This document shows, piece after piece, positions 31,891-43,018 of a stretch of DNA of 60,209 bases; the first letter of the stretch is position 1; each line of letters begins with the position of its first letter. The stretch lies in assembly GCA_017557195.1 (NCBI GenBank), contig JAFZAL010000034.1, positions 1 through 60,209 of the forward strand, given 5' to 3'. The stretch is from Thermoguttaceae bacterium. GTDB lineage: Bacteria; Planctomycetota; Planctomycetia; Pirellulales; Thermoguttaceae. A program made the position numbers and the translations under genes. The notes under the pieces were generated by a model. It saw nothing but the letters and a program-made list of their open reading frames with translations, did not search any database and was not told the origin of the DNA.

Positions 31891-34800
31891 ATGAAAGTTA
31901 CACAAACAAACAAGGGCGCGGCATTTTTCGCCATATTGGCGATTGCGATCGCAGCGTTTGGATTTTTCGCGTCGACCGCTCAGGCGGATCCGGTATTGTA
32001 CGGATACTGGACGTTCGACTCCGATACGACTGAAGGCGGGACTATTAAAGAATCCTCCGGCTATCAGGCGGCGGGAACGCACGACGGAACGTTGGTTGGC
32101 TCAGGGATTACATTCCAGCCTGTTGCTGATGAACCCGGCAACCATCTGACTTCCGGAAATTACATCTCCTTTACCTCTGATTCCTACGCGTATATCAATA
32201 ATTCGAGAGAATCTGACAGCAATTACAAAAACACCTTTGACCCCGCTGGAAAAACATTTTCAATTTCCGCCTGGGTGAAGGGTTTGCCAGACGGCAACTG
32301 GGAACCGTACATTGCGAAAAACGGCGAAGGCGGATACGGCTGGCAGCTTCGACGACGCGAAACCGGCAACACGCCCACGTTTACGTATCGAATTTCCGGC
32401 GGCGACGACGACCCAGCTGTGAACATTCCTGGCGTTAACGCCGCGTTAGACGACGGCAATTGGCACAACCTCATTGCCGTTTACGGCGGAACGTATCGCG
32501 AACTGTACATGGACGGTCAGCTTGTAACGCGAATTGTCGACACTGCAACCTCGGCAGGCGGACAGGGCGAACACGTGGTCTTTAGCGGTCGATATACAGG
32601 CGGCGCCTACACTGGCTTTGCCAACATCTCCATGGACGACGTCGCGATTTACTCCGGCGCGCTGCGTAACAATCAAATCACGTACCTCAACAACGGCGGA
32701 AATCCCAAAACGCTGGAAGCGGTGAAAGCAGAAACCATTAACATTGACATGACCTCTGAGAAAGGCGACAAGGCGACAGTACTCACCCGTTCCGGTTTAA
32801 CCGCTCATTCCTGGCTTAACGGCGAAGCGATTTTCTATGGCGGTCCTGGATACTTCCAAACCAATCTTCCTGTTGGGTCAGCGGGATTTAACGGGGCGTT
32901 TACCGCGTCCGCCTGGATTTACATGAACGACGTTTCCGGCGATCAGGCGATTTTCGGCAACTCCACTCAGGCAAACGATCAAGGTTTGCATTTGATGGTT
33001 CGAAGCGGTCAGCCTCATTTGGGATTTTATGGCAACGACTTGCGCGCCAGCCAAACTCTGGATGCAAACACGTGGTATTATTTGACTTTTCAATACGATG
33101 CAGACAGCAAAACCCAGAGAATTTTCGTTAACGGCGAGCAAATTGCAACTCAAACGGTCTCGAAGGGTTTTAGCGGAGGAAAAACGCTGGATATCGGTAA
33201 AACGTTTGACTCTGCACCCTCGTACTTCAATGGTCGAATGAAGAGCGTTTCCATAACAGACGGCGTTTTGACCCAGTCGGAAATTCAAGACATGATGACC
33301 GCTGACCGCAGAACGACGCGCGTTGAGAATTTTTCAATGGGCAAAAATACCGAAGAATGGTACGCCGGCGGCGGGTCTACGGTAGGCGTTCTTTACTCAT
33401 ACCAGGGTAAAAACTGCTTGCATACCTATTACGGCGCCAGTTCGGACGGGACGGCGTCTAATGTTAACGGTCAAGGCAACAGCGATGGTATGACTACAGT
33501 TATCTGGGGACCGCAGTTCACCGTTGCTGACGATATTCCAGACGACGCGGCAATTACGTTTTCCGTTGCTGGGTCTCCGAATGCATTAACTCTTGGCAGC
33601 CGCAGTTCCGGCGGAGCGGGCGTATCTTTGTGGGATTTGACAACTGGCGACTATGTTCGAGACAGCAGTGGAAACGTTCTTTCTGCAAACGGAAGCGGTA
33701 CAGCAACCTGGTTAGACGGGTCGTTCTCTTTGAAGGGGCTGGAAGGACACAACCTGATGGTTATCGCAGCAGACCGTCACACCAGCTCTTGGGGTTGGAT
33801 TGCTCTTACCGACTTAACCGCAGACGTAACTCAAGTCAGTCCGATTGCCAATGCGGCGCAGCATCATCTTGTTCTCAACGACTTCAACTTCGACAAAGCC
33901 GGCGATTTCTGCGGCATGTACGAAATCGACAGCGCCGGAAACAGGCTTGATTCGATAAATCATTTTATCAACGGAAATTTAAGCAAGAACGTTGAACGAG
34001 GCACACTTTTCGTTGATGAATCCGGTCTTGCAGACAACAAAGGATTCCTCAGTTCCGGCAATCCAACGGGCGACAGCAACGGTTCGATGGGCATTCTTCG
34101 TTCTGATCCGTTCCTCGTTCAGGGCGACATTTTGGAATTCTTGATTTCCGGCGGAAATCCTGCTGAACTGCATTTTGATTTAATCGATGCCGATTCCGGC
34201 GATATTTATTACACGGCTCGCGGAGAGAGCGTCAATACCTTCCGTTACGATTTCTGGAATCTGAAAGACCTTCAAGGCAAGTCCGTTTATATTCAGTTGA
34301 CAGATCAAACAACGGGAAGCTGGGGACACCTTGAACTCGACCAGATTCGTCAAATCAAATTCGCTCCGACGGAAGCCGAAGTCGCCGCCAGCGAAAACGC
34401 GCTTAAAGCCGCGGCTTTGGAATACAACAGCGGTCTTCCGGGTATGAACATGGAAGCGTATAAGCTTGATGGAACCGGCATCGATTCCCTGGACGAATTA
34501 GTCAACTACATTACCAGCGGGGCGGAACCGGACGATAAGCTTTATCGAAACTATTTAAGCAACTTTAAAGCCTCTGGCGAAGGCGTTGGCGTTGACGTCT
34601 TCTCAACGTTAAACGTCGATTCCGCTGGACAGTACACGCTGGCTGTTGCTAACGATGAACCATACAGAATTATGCTCAACGGCGAGACGGTCTTTGAATC
34701 CGAAGAAGGTTCAGTCGGTTTGGAATTCATCCCGTTGACGTTAAGCGAAACAGGTCAGTACGCCTTGGAAATGTTTTATCTGGACGAATCCGGCAAAGGC

Positions 34801-34995
34801 GTTTCCCTTTATGTGGCAGAAGGCGCATTTGACGCATGGAACAGCGCTTTCGGATTGCTTAACGGCTATGGCGCAGGATACTTAAACAGCTTTGCCGACT
34901 ACTTTATTCCAGGCAACGAAGTTCCGGAACCGACAACGTGGACGCTGCTCGTTCTCGGCGCGGCGGGAATGTTGTACTTCCGGAAACGAAAGTAG
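31891..34995 (+). CDS. Secreted PEP-CTERM protein with two LamG-like domains
   Basis: 1034 residues. A signal peptide (about 1-32, ending in STAQA) is followed by two concanavalin-like LamG domains (about 36-260, YGYWTFD to AIYSGALRNNQ; and about 325-470, FTASAWIYMND to ITDGVLTQSEI). Further beta-rich repeats (about 480-830, twice with TTGSWGHLEL/HTSSWGWIAL) and a PA14-like segment (about 870-1000) follow. The C-terminus is the PEP-CTERM signal VPEPTTWTLL, a hydrophobic helix and RKRK, which is processed by an exosortase and places the protein on the surface or in an extracellular matrix. Carbohydrate binding is likely. No sortase gene is in the window. A stem-loop terminator follows at 35027-35054. 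Confidence 0.88.
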   Translation: MKVTQTNKGAAFFAILAIAIAAFGFFASTAQADPVLYGYWTFDSDTTEGGTIKESSGYQAAGTHDGTLVGSGITFQPVADEPGNHLTSGNYISFTSDSYAYINNSRESDSNYKNTFDPAGKTFSISAWVKGLPDGNWEPYIAKNGEGGYGWQLRRRETGNTPTFTYRISGGDDDPAVNIPGVNAALDDGNWHNLIAVYGGTYRELYMDGQLVTRIVDTATSAGGQGEHVVFSGRYTGGAYTGFANISMDDVAIYSGALRNNQITYLNNGGNPKTLEAVKAETINIDMTSEKGDKATVLTRSGLTAHSWLNGEAIFYGGPGYFQTNLPVGSAGFNGAFTASAWIYMNDVSGDQAIFGNSTQANDQGLHLMVRSGQPHLGFYGNDLRASQTLDANTWYYLTFQYDADSKTQRIFVNGEQIATQTVSKGFSGGKTLDIGKTFDSAPSYFNGRMKSVSITDGVLTQSEIQDMMTADRRTTRVENFSMGKNTEEWYAGGGSTVGVLYSYQGKNCLHTYYGASSDGTASNVNGQGNSDGMTTVIWGPQFTVADDIPDDAAITFSVAGSPNALTLGSRSSGGAGVSLWDLTTGDYVRDSSGNVLSANGSGTATWLDGSFSLKGLEGHNLMVIAADRHTSSWGWIALTDLTADVTQVSPIANAAQHHLVLNDFNFDKAGDFCGMYEIDSAGNRLDSINHFINGNLSKNVERGTLFVDESGLADNKGFLSSGNPTGDSNGSMGILRSDPFLVQGDILEFLISGGNPAELHFDLIDADSGDIYYTARGESVNTFRYDFWNLKDLQGKSVYIQLTDQTTGSWGHLELDQIRQIKFAPTEAEVAASENALKAAALEYNSGLPGMNMEAYKLDGTGIDSLDELVNYITSGAEPDDKLYRNYLSNFKASGEGVGVDVFSTLNVDSAGQYTLAVANDEPYRIMLNGETVFESEEGSVGLEFIPLTLSETGQYALEMFYLDESGKGVSLYVAEGAFDAWNSAFGLLNGYGAGYLNSFADYFIPGNEVPEPTTWTLLVLGAAGMLYFRKRK

Positions 34996-35026
34996 GCGTT
35001 CTCATTTGTCGCTTTTGAGTTAAGAA

Positions 35027-35061
35027 CGGGAGTTTCGCACAAGTGAAACTCCCGCTTTGTT
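35027..35061 (+). terminator. Intrinsic terminator of the LamG PEP-CTERM gene
   Basis: CGGGAGTTTC (35027-35036) pairs with GAAACTCCCG (35045-35054), 8-nt loop, then CTTTGTTT. Confidence 0.8.
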
Positions 35062-35110
35062 TAGCAGTATTTGTTTCTTGAAATTCTAAAGGACAAAATT
35101 TGCTATTCTC

Positions 35111-35138
35111 TTGACAAAATAGTCAGTTCTGGTTTAAT
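35111..35138 (+). promoter_or_regulatory. Promoter of the Sel1-repeat gene
   Basis: TTGACA at 35111-35116, 16-nt spacer, TTTAAT at 35133-35138, about 60 nt before the ATG at 35199. Confidence 0.55.
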
Positions 35139-35198
35139 ATTATAAGGCGATATTTAATTATCGCCATGTAATTTCTTGAAACAGCCTATACAGGGAAA

Positions 35199-38100
35199 AT
35201 GACGATGTCAACTCGCCAATTCGCGATTACCGTATTCCGTTTGATTATATTCGTTTTAACGTCTCTGGTTGTCTTTGCTGACGAACCCGTTGCAGAGATG
35301 GACGAACTGCCGCCGGTTCCGACGTTTAAGCTTCCTCCTGAGTCAAAAGGCGAGGCGAAAGAGCAGAGTGGAAAGATCGCTGACAAACCAGATGATAATG
35401 AAATAGAAGATTGGGATAAACTGCCGCCCGTTCCGACGTATAAACCTCAATCTCCGCCAAAAGACGCAGAGAATTCTCAGAACAATAATTCAAATGACAA
35501 GCAGTCTGGCGAGAATATCGTTGAGTTGATGAAAGAAGCAGAATCCGGCAGTGTGGAAGCGGCAATGAAATTAGCAGAGGATGCGGAAAACAACAATATT
35601 CCTGCCGCTGTTGAAAAGTGGCTCAAAATTGCGGCGGAGTCAGGGTCGGCAGAAGCCTGGTATAAGCTGGGACTCAAAGCAATCGAGAAAGACGATGACA
35701 AGACCGCGTTTGAATGTTTGAAAAAGTCGGCGGACGCTGGATATGAAGACGCTAAAATCTACCTCGCTTTTGGATACATGGAAGGGTTGGGAACGAAAAA
35801 AGACGTCGAGAAGGGCAAGGCGTTATTGCAGTCTGTCGCCGATTCCGGAAACGTTACAGCAATCCGAAAACTCGCCAACGCCTATCGTCTGGGAATTGGT
35901 TTTGAAAAGAACGAACAGAAATCGCGGGATCTGTTAAATCAATTATACCAAAATGCAAAGGACGACGCTGCGAGAATTATGATAGCGGCAAATCTGTGGG
36001 GGGTGAACGACAAAGACGGACTAAAACTAGCAGACGAATTGTTGGATAAAGTCGATTTTTCCACGACAGAATGCCGCGAAAATGCGTTATCGCTATTGTC
36101 CGTATCTCTTTTAGAGCATTGTTCCAAAAATACGGATAAAGATAAAACGGTTGCTCAAAAACGATTTTCCCGTCTGATGGACATCCTCCTTAACGCTGGG
36201 AATGAGGGGATTGATGAAGGAACGTTATATGCAGTTGTTAAAGTCTGTGAAGACAATACCGTTGTTCCCGATTCGGAAAAGACGAGGCTGTTTCAAGCAA
36301 TGGAGCGCTTGGCAAATCTCGACAATCCTGTCGCCATGCTGTCTCTAGCTTATTTGTATATCAAAGGAATAGGAACGGAGAAAAATCGTTACATGTTTGA
36401 ATACTGGCTGGATAAGGCCGCCGGCAAAGGATACGCACCCGCTCAGTTTTACGCGTTTCTTTTTTTAAGCGACGATGGGGCTGTGGTAAGCAAGAGAAAA
36501 GCAGAATACTTAAAACTCGCCTGTGAAGCCCAATTCCCCAATGCGGTTTACCTGTATTTAATTGCCTGTCTGTGTTGCAACGACGATTTGCCAGAGATTC
36601 TTGAGAAGCAAAAAGTTGCTATCGTAGAATCAGAAGGATTAATCGACCGGTATCTAAAGGTCCGGAAAGAAAATAATCATGCAGAAAAAGACGCCAACGA
36701 CGCGGCTTTGCCCATTTCTGACGAGTATCTCAAATGGGGACGGGGCCGCTTGGCTATAGATTATAACAAAATCCACAGTACAGAAATCAAACGTCAAAGC
36801 GGCGTCGACGAGCTCAATCCAGATAATATGATAAGCGATCTGTGTCAGTACGATTACTATATCAATATGGGCGATTTAATTTTCGAAACGGCTTTATGTT
36901 ATAAAAGAGAGATTGCAGGCTGTTCGTATGACAAGACGAAAGTGCACGAGCTTTTTCTGCTGGCGAACGAATTGGGAAGCGAGCGCGCCAGGAAATCCAT
37001 TATAGACGACTACTGGATGGCAAACGAAGATGAAAAAGCGTTTGAAGAGCTCAAAAAGGCTATGGACGACAACATTCCCTGGGCTTTTTTAGCGCAATTC
37101 AAAAATACGTGTTACAATCCTGACGGAACGGAGAATTTCGAGCAGGCGTTTCCGTATCTTCAAAAAGCGGTTGAATTAAACGCTTGCTTCGCCAATAAAT
37201 ATCTTGGAATGTGTTATGTTTTAGGCAAAGGCGTTCAACAGGATATTGAAAAGGGGGTAAAATTATTAGAAGATAATAAAGAGTATTTATTGTTAATGCT
37301 CTTGTATGGAAAAGGGCTGGGCGTTGAACGCGACACAGAGAAGTCAAAACGCTATTTTGCCATGGAATTGGCAAAATACGATACGCCAAACGCCAGAAAT
37401 ATAGTTCACCGCAGCGTGGATTGCGAAGCGGATTTATGTATTAAATGTTTCAATTACGAAGAAGCTTTGATTTGCGCCGAGTATTATTTGTATTTCAATA
37501 AATATTATCTTAAGCGGATGGAAAGAGAAGGCGTTTCTCATGCTGCGACGTTTTGGGGATTATATCAAACAAATGATAAGTCCATAAGAACAATTTTGCG
37601 TCAAGCGGCGCAGCAGGGCGACGCTTTTGACAAGGCGATGGCAGGCTATGTACTGCTGACCAGATGCAGCGATCGGCAGTTGAATCAGGAAGGGCGGGAA
37701 GCGCTTCTCAAAGCGGCGCAAGCCGGCATGTCAATGGCAATGGTTGTTTTGGGAGCTCAATCAATCAAAGAAGGGAAGAAAGAGGACGACCCTGTCAAGA
37801 AATTGAAATCATTAGAAGAAGGACGACAATGGCTTAAGCAGGCTGCTGACAAGGGGAATATGCTTAGCTATTTGAACGTAACAGAGATGTTTGTTGATTC
37901 AGGCATACCCGTTGATCTCGAAGAATATCATCGTTACCTGGATTTATCTGTCGAACTTAACTATACCCATGCGATGATTCTTAAAGCGATATTTTTGATA
38001 CGCAATTCCAAGCCAGAAGATTCCGACGACCTTCATCAAAAAATTGTTAAGCTCTTCCAAAACGCCTCCAATTTAGGCAGTCCAGCGGCAAAAGAATTTC

Positions 38101-38363
38101 TCCAGCAAATCGATAATTATTCTAAAAACAATCAGACGACAGAGCAAAACTCCGGGATTTTGGGGATTAAGAATAAAGATTCCAGTTCGTCTAATTCGAA
38201 TTCCGATGGCTGGTATTATAACGAAATTCAAAAAAAGTATTTTCCGTCCTCTCCATACGATTCCATTAAAAATGACATTCCATACGACGCTATTAAAAAG
38301 CGCATTGAATATAATTCGATAAAAGATCAATTCCCTCAATTTAACTCAAACGGCGGGAATTGA
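35199..38363 (+). CDS. Secreted Sel1-repeat protein
   Basis: 1054 residues. A signal peptide (about 1-30, ending LVVFA) and a low-complexity Pro/Glu region with two copies of the motif LPPVPTxK (about residues 35-45 and 72-80) are followed by many Sel1-like TPR units of about 36 residues (for example AAMKLAEDAENNNIPAAVEKW, AEAWYKLGLKAIEKDD, AKIYLAFGYMEGLGTKKDVEKG, AMLSLAYLYIKGIGTEKNRYMF). Sel1 repeats form scaffolds for protein assembly, often at the cell envelope. The C-terminal 60 residues are Asn/Ser-rich with repeated PYDSIK/PYDAIK and may be disordered. The start follows GGGAAA; a second ATG 6 nt downstream is possible. Confidence 0.85.
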   Translation: MTMSTRQFAITVFRLIIFVLTSLVVFADEPVAEMDELPPVPTFKLPPESKGEAKEQSGKIADKPDDNEIEDWDKLPPVPTYKPQSPPKDAENSQNNNSNDKQSGENIVELMKEAESGSVEAAMKLAEDAENNNIPAAVEKWLKIAAESGSAEAWYKLGLKAIEKDDDKTAFECLKKSADAGYEDAKIYLAFGYMEGLGTKKDVEKGKALLQSVADSGNVTAIRKLANAYRLGIGFEKNEQKSRDLLNQLYQNAKDDAARIMIAANLWGVNDKDGLKLADELLDKVDFSTTECRENALSLLSVSLLEHCSKNTDKDKTVAQKRFSRLMDILLNAGNEGIDEGTLYAVVKVCEDNTVVPDSEKTRLFQAMERLANLDNPVAMLSLAYLYIKGIGTEKNRYMFEYWLDKAAGKGYAPAQFYAFLFLSDDGAVVSKRKAEYLKLACEAQFPNAVYLYLIACLCCNDDLPEILEKQKVAIVESEGLIDRYLKVRKENNHAEKDANDAALPISDEYLKWGRGRLAIDYNKIHSTEIKRQSGVDELNPDNMISDLCQYDYYINMGDLIFETALCYKREIAGCSYDKTKVHELFLLANELGSERARKSIIDDYWMANEDEKAFEELKKAMDDNIPWAFLAQFKNTCYNPDGTENFEQAFPYLQKAVELNACFANKYLGMCYVLGKGVQQDIEKGVKLLEDNKEYLLLMLLYGKGLGVERDTEKSKRYFAMELAKYDTPNARNIVHRSVDCEADLCIKCFNYEEALICAEYYLYFNKYYLKRMEREGVSHAATFWGLYQTNDKSIRTILRQAAQQGDAFDKAMAGYVLLTRCSDRQLNQEGREALLKAAQAGMSMAMVVLGAQSIKEGKKEDDPVKKLKSLEEGRQWLKQAADKGNMLSYLNVTEMFVDSGIPVDLEEYHRYLDLSVELNYTHAMILKAIFLIRNSKPEDSDDLHQKIVKLFQNASNLGSPAAKEFLQQIDNYSKNNQTTEQNSGILGIKNKDSSSSNSNSDGWYYNEIQKKYFPSSPYDSIKNDIPYDAIKKRIEYNSIKDQFPQFNSNGGN

Positions 38364-38396
38364 TCAGAAACGCAGATGGCTAAATAAAATGGAATA

Positions 38397-40133
38397 TTAC
38401 GTCGTCTTTACGGGCAGGCGAAACTGCTGAAGCTCTTTCCAGCCGGGACGAAGCTCTTTCGCCTTGTAAATCAACGCTCGGGCTTTGTCGAGGTCGGATT
38501 TCGGCGCCGTGCCGGTTTTCACCTGAAGAATAACGTACAACGCCTGACCGAAATAAGATTCCGGCGATTCCGCGCCAAACGTCTTTTGAACTTTGCCCAA
38601 CTGCTGTAACAGCGTCTCTGTATCGTTGGCGGCAAAGGCGACTTTCAGGCGGAAAAAGGGAATTGTTTCGTCTTTGGGGTTGAGCTGTTCCACTGTTTGC
38701 AGCAAATCCTGCGCCCGATCGTATTCTTTGAGAAGAATGAGCGCCTCTGCAACCGTTTTAAACGCCAGAGCTTTCTGGTCTGCCGGCAGATAAACGAGTT
38801 CTTTAACCAGTTGGTTAATTTTCTCTTTGGCGACGGTTTTATCCTGACTTAAAATGAGCTTCAATTCAACGTTGAGTATCGCGGGAGAGAAACCGACTTT
38901 ATTCTTCCCGTCGGTAATAACCCGTTCTGCGGCGTCACGATTTTGCGCCTTGAGTTCGACCATCGCCAGAGCCGCCCAATACGCGGCTTTCTGAGAGTCT
39001 TTATCCAACGCCGAAGTCAGCAGATTTCTGGCTTCATCAACTTTATTTTGACGAATGAGCAGCTCGCACTGCGCCAAAATTGATACGGGATCGTCTGGAT
39101 TGTCTTCATCGATGCCGTGTTTAGCCAGTTCTTCCTGCGCCTTGAGCCGTTCTTCAGGAGACAACGAATTCTGACGTTCCAATTCCAGTTTCATATACAA
39201 AACCCGAATTCGCGTGTCGCTGAAAAAAGCAGCGTCGCCGATTGTCGCTTTAATCTCGTTGAAAACCGCCAGGGCGTCCGCGTTGCGTTTAAGATGATAC
39301 AACGCCATTGCGCGCCCCAACTGCGCCGACATGGACGACGGGTTGTAGTCCAACGCCTCGTTGAAACATTCCAACTGACGGTCGTATTGCGTCAAATGCT
39401 CGCAGCAAGATCCCATGAACTCATACGTCTGCGCGGCAATGGGCGCTAACTCCGGCTTCGATTCCGTTTCTTTAAGAACGTCTTCAAACTTGCTCAGCGC
39501 TTCCGCCCAGTTCTTTTTCGCCATAAGAATCTGAGCGTCAAAGAAGTTCATCATAAACGGCGCGAACGGCGCTTTTTTCAATTCCGCCAACGCCTTTTCC
39601 GCTTCTTCGATTTTATCGGCTTTGATCAAAATCTGTAACAGACGCAGCGCGCTGGCGGGCGATTTATCCAGCTGAACCATCTTCCCGGCGGCGGCTAACG
39701 CTTTATCTTTTTGTCCCCACTGAAGCAGAAATTGCGCCTTGAGAGCATACGCCTCCGCCGATTCCGGGTTGGCGTCTGTCATTTTATCGAGAATCGCCTG
39801 AGCGTCTGCGACGTTGTGAAGCTGGACGGCGTTGAGCTGCGCCAGTTTGACGTATGCCGGCAAGACCGTTTTGTCTTGAGCGATTACAGAATACAGAACC
39901 ATCAACGCTTCGGAATAATTCCGATTCGCCAGATAACAGTCCGCCAGACCAATCTGCAAGTTGACGTTTTCGTCGTCGTTTTCTATGAGCTGTTTATAGA
40001 CCTCAATCGCTTCCGAGTATTGTCCGCGCTGCTGAAGACTTTTCGCCTGTTCCAAAGTTGGAGCAGATTGCGCCAAAGCGAAAGAAGAACAAACAAGAAT
40101 CGCTAACAACTGAATAATCGAAAATATACGCAT
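38397..40133 (-). CDS. Secreted tetratricopeptide-repeat protein
   Basis: 578 residues: signal peptide (MRIFSIIQLLAILVCSSFALA) then tandem TPRs with the usual pattern (AKSLQQRGQYSEAIEVYKQLIENDDEN, GLADCYLANRNYSEALMVLYSVIAQD, PAYVKLAQLNAVQLHNVADAQAIL, and more up to about 560). No enzymatic domain. Likely a periplasmic scaffold or part of a secretion/assembly complex; partner unknown. It converges on the Sel1 protein with only 33 nt between the stops. Confidence 0.82.
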   Translation of the reverse strand: MRIFSIIQLLAILVCSSFALAQSAPTLEQAKSLQQRGQYSEAIEVYKQLIENDDENVNLQIGLADCYLANRNYSEALMVLYSVIAQDKTVLPAYVKLAQLNAVQLHNVADAQAILDKMTDANPESAEAYALKAQFLLQWGQKDKALAAAGKMVQLDKSPASALRLLQILIKADKIEEAEKALAELKKAPFAPFMMNFFDAQILMAKKNWAEALSKFEDVLKETESKPELAPIAAQTYEFMGSCCEHLTQYDRQLECFNEALDYNPSSMSAQLGRAMALYHLKRNADALAVFNEIKATIGDAAFFSDTRIRVLYMKLELERQNSLSPEERLKAQEELAKHGIDEDNPDDPVSILAQCELLIRQNKVDEARNLLTSALDKDSQKAAYWAALAMVELKAQNRDAAERVITDGKNKVGFSPAILNVELKLILSQDKTVAKEKINQLVKELVYLPADQKALAFKTVAEALILLKEYDRAQDLLQTVEQLNPKDETIPFFRLKVAFAANDTETLLQQLGKVQKTFGAESPESYFGQALYVILQVKTGTAPKSDLDKARALIYKAKELRPGWKELQQFRLPVKTT

Positions 40134-40199
40134 AATAAAATCGAGTTAAGGCGGCGAGATCGTATGTTGCGAAAGAAAAGTTATTGAGACGCATTGCGA

Positions 40200-40233
40200 T
40201 TTCTCGCAACTCGCAACTCGTCTCTCGCTACTC
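40200..40233. repeat. CTCGCAA heptamer repeat, locus 11
   Basis: CTCGCAA/CTCGCAA/CTCGTCT/CTCGCTA units between the TPR gene and the MqnA-like gene. Confidence 0.75.
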
Positions 40234-40244
40234 TATATATACGT

Positions 40245-41281
40245 CTACTCAGCGTCAATTTGTTCGATTTTATTCTGTTCCTGCCACATCGACTGTTCCT
40301 GTTCCCGTCGTCGAAGCCGATATTGATTGTTGAACGGAATCGGGGCGCCAATATCGAGAAGCAAATGCTTTTTCGCCAGCCGGCAGAAGATTTCAACGCC
40401 TTTTCGCTGACGTCCGCCCAAACGAAATGACAGTTTGGAACTGAAATAGTCGTTACAGAATTCCGGATCAATCTTCAAACGACGCGCCTCCTGCAGCGCC
40501 AGAATCGGCAGTTGTTCCATGCCTTTATCGCGAGTCTGCGACAACGTTGGGGCTATGTAACGCCCCAACGCCTTGTCTTTCGCCAGCCAGAAGTAATAAA
40601 TAAACGGAATGCCCGTCCACTGAGTCCAGCGCTGCCCCATGTCCCAGACAAAAGAAAAGCGATCGCCGCGGGAGGGCTGTCGAAGGGCGCGCTCTCCAAC
40701 TAAAAGAACGGCGTCTGCGTCTGTCAGCTCCCATTTTTCCTTTTCGTCCAAAAGCAAAAATTCCGGGTGAATGTCGAAACGCTCCGCCATCAAAATTTTT
40801 GTCATAAGAACAAACGTCTCGGACGTCGGATACAGGGCAATCGTTTTAATCTGATTGGGCTGCTGAACCCGACCGTAAAGCAGAACCGAACGAACCAGAC
40901 CCTCGCTGCAAACGCAAACGTCTGAAGAAATGTACGATTCCGGACGCTGAAAATAGTCTGTCATCGCGACAAAAGCCAAGTCCAATTCGTCGTTAAAAAA
41001 CTTCTGACGAATCTCTTCCATTGACCCTTTGGCAATTTCAACGGGGATATCGTTTTCTTTTGCCGTCTGCTCCAGATTGTACGTAACCGGAATGAAACTT
41101 ACTAACGGACTGAAACCAATTCGAATCGTTTTGCCTGCCCACGGATTAATATCTTCCTCCGCTGACGAAGGAACGTCTGAAAGCGTTGGCGCAGAAAGAA
41201 CCGGAGATGCGTTTGAAACGCTCTTCGTTATAACCGTATTGACAATTCTTGACAAAGCGATTCGCTGGGGACGAGTTCTCA

Positions 41282-41282
<1 letters not shown>
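40245..41282 (-). CDS. MqnA/MqnD-type protein (futalosine menaquinone pathway), MqnA-like
   Basis: 345 residues. After an N-terminal extension of about 50 residues, the fold of periplasmic-binding-protein-like MqnA is visible: IRIGFSPLVSFIPVTYNL, DLAFVAMTDYF, VCVCSEGLVRSVLLYGRV, TIALYPTSETFVLMTKIL, WTGIPFIYYFWLA and a C-terminal YFSSKLSFRLGGRQRKGVEIF. MqnA (chorismate dehydratase) makes 3-enolpyruvyl-benzoate for menaquinone. The N-terminus has no clear signal peptide. No other mqn genes are in the window, so the assignment is by resemblance. The start follows a heptamer repeat; a later start (for example near the IRIGF strand) is possible. Confidence 0.65.
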
Positions 41283-41415
<133 letters not shown>

Positions 41416-41434
41416 AGCTAATTGCTTTTACAAC

Positions 41435-42748
41435 TTATTTGATGTACTTGTTGAAAACGTTTTCATACAGTTCCTGTCGACCGCTGGACAACGGAGCAAC
41501 TTCGCCCTTTTCGAGCATGTACTTTTCCAGACAGTTGAAACAGACTTTGCCGGCTTCGATATCGGCTCCGATTCCGGAATCCCAGGAGCTGTAACGTTCC
41601 TTGACCATGTTTTCCAGTTCGCCGGACTTGCGGATTTCAGCCGCAATCTTCAGACCGCGAGCGAACGTGTCCATGCCGCCAATATGGGCGTAGAACAGAT
41701 CCAGCGGCTGGAAGCTTTCGCGTCGGCGTTTGGCGTCGAAGTTCAGACCGCCGGTGGTGAATCCGCCGTACTTGAGAATTACGAGCATCATCTTGGTCGT
41801 CAGATAGACGTCCGTTGGGAACTGGTCGGTATCCCAGCCGAGAAGCATGTCGCCGTTGTTGGCATCGACAGAACCGAGCATACCCTGAGAACCGGCGTAA
41901 TCCAGTTCGTGTTCAACGGCATGACCAGCCAAAGTCGCGTGGTTGGTTTCGATGTTCATCTTGACGTCGTTTTCCAGACCGTTGGCGCGGAGGAAGTTAA
42001 TGCACGCGGCAGAATCAAAGTCGTACTGATGCTTGGTCGGTTCCTTCGGTTTGGGTTCAAAGTAGAACTGACCCTTGAATCCGATTTCCTTGGCGTAATC
42101 AACCGCCATGTGCATGAAGATTGCCAGATGATCCAACTCGCGCTTCATGTCGGTGTTGAGCCAGGACATGTATCCTTCTCGACCGCCCCAGAACACGTAG
42201 CCTTCTCCGCCCAGTTCTTTGGTAACTTCAATAGCCTTTTTAACCTGAGCGGCTGCGTAAGCGAAGGAATCAGCATGGCAGGAAGTTGCTGCGCCATGCA
42301 TGAATCGGGGATTGCCGAACAGATTCGCCGTACCCCAAAGGAGCTTTTTGCCGGTACGAGCCATTTCGTCTTTGAAGACCTTGACGACTTCGTCCAGATT
42401 GGCGTTGGTTTCCTTGAGCGTGTCGCCTTCCGGAGCAATGTCGCGATCATGGAAGCAGAAATACGGCATCTGCAGCTTTTCCAGCATTTCAAAGAAGACG
42501 GGAACGCGTTTCTGAGCGTTCGCGACGCTATTGCTGCCATCGTCCCACGGCATGTACATCGTCGGGGCGCCAAACGGGTCAGAACCATTGGCTCGCATAC
42601 AGTGCCAGAAGGCAGCGCTGAACCGCAAATGATCTTTCATCGCTTTGCCTTCGACGAGTTCGTCTGGATTATAATAGCGGAACGCCAGATTGTTGTCAGA
42701 ATCGGGTCCTTCGTACTGAATTTTTTCTACTTCGGGAAAATAGGCCAT
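41435..42748 (-). CDS. xylA: Xylose isomerase
   Basis: 437 residues, the long (class II) form. Catalytic/metal residues are visible in [25 protein letters not shown] (the catalytic His and metal ligands of the first metal site), [31 protein letters not shown] and [18 protein letters not shown]. It converts D-xylose to D-xylulose in the cytoplasm, feeding the pentose phosphate pathway. Upstream is a probable promoter region with a CTCGCAA repeat at 42850-42875. Xylulokinase is not in the window. Confidence 0.96.
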   Translation of the reverse strand: MAYFPEVEKIQYEGPDSDNNLAFRYYNPDELVEGKAMKDHLRFSAAFWHCMRANGSDPFGAPTMYMPWDDGSNSVANAQKRVPVFFEMLEKLQMPYFCFHDRDIAPEGDTLKETNANLDEVVKVFKDEMARTGKKLLWGTANLFGNPRFMHGAATSCHADSFAYAAAQVKKAIEVTKELGGEGYVFWGGREGYMSWLNTDMKRELDHLAIFMHMAVDYAKEIGFKGQFYFEPKPKEPTKHQYDFDSAACINFLRANGLENDVKMNIETNHATLAGHAVEHELDYAGSQGMLGSVDANNGDMLLGWDTDQFPTDVYLTTKMMLVILKYGGFTTGGLNFDAKRRRESFQPLDLFYAHIGGMDTFARGLKIAAEIRKSGELENMVKERYSSWDSGIGADIEAGKVCFNCLEKYMLEKGEVAPLSSGRQELYENVFNKYIK

Positions 42749-42847
42749 GAACGTTGCACTCCTTGTTTTGGGGACCAGGGAAACAGGTTAAAAAGTTACC
42801 AACGGTAAGCAGTAATTGAAAGATACATCAAGCAAACAACTTGCTTC

Positions 42848-42875
42848 AAAAACTCGCAACTCGTAACTTACAACA
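42848..42875. repeat. Short CTCGCAA heptamer repeat upstream of xylA
   Basis: CTCGCAA/CTCGTAA/CTTACAA units on the plus strand between xylA and the tRNA gene. Confidence 0.65.
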
Positions 42876-43018
42876 CTTTACGATATTATAGCGCTTATTT
42901 AAAAAGAATAATAGCCCCTGAGAGAAAAATTAAAGCAGAAAAAGCAAAATTCATAACAATTTTTTAGGAATTAGCAGACAACTTTTTACAAGAGATAATT
43001 CTACAAGAAATAAAAAAG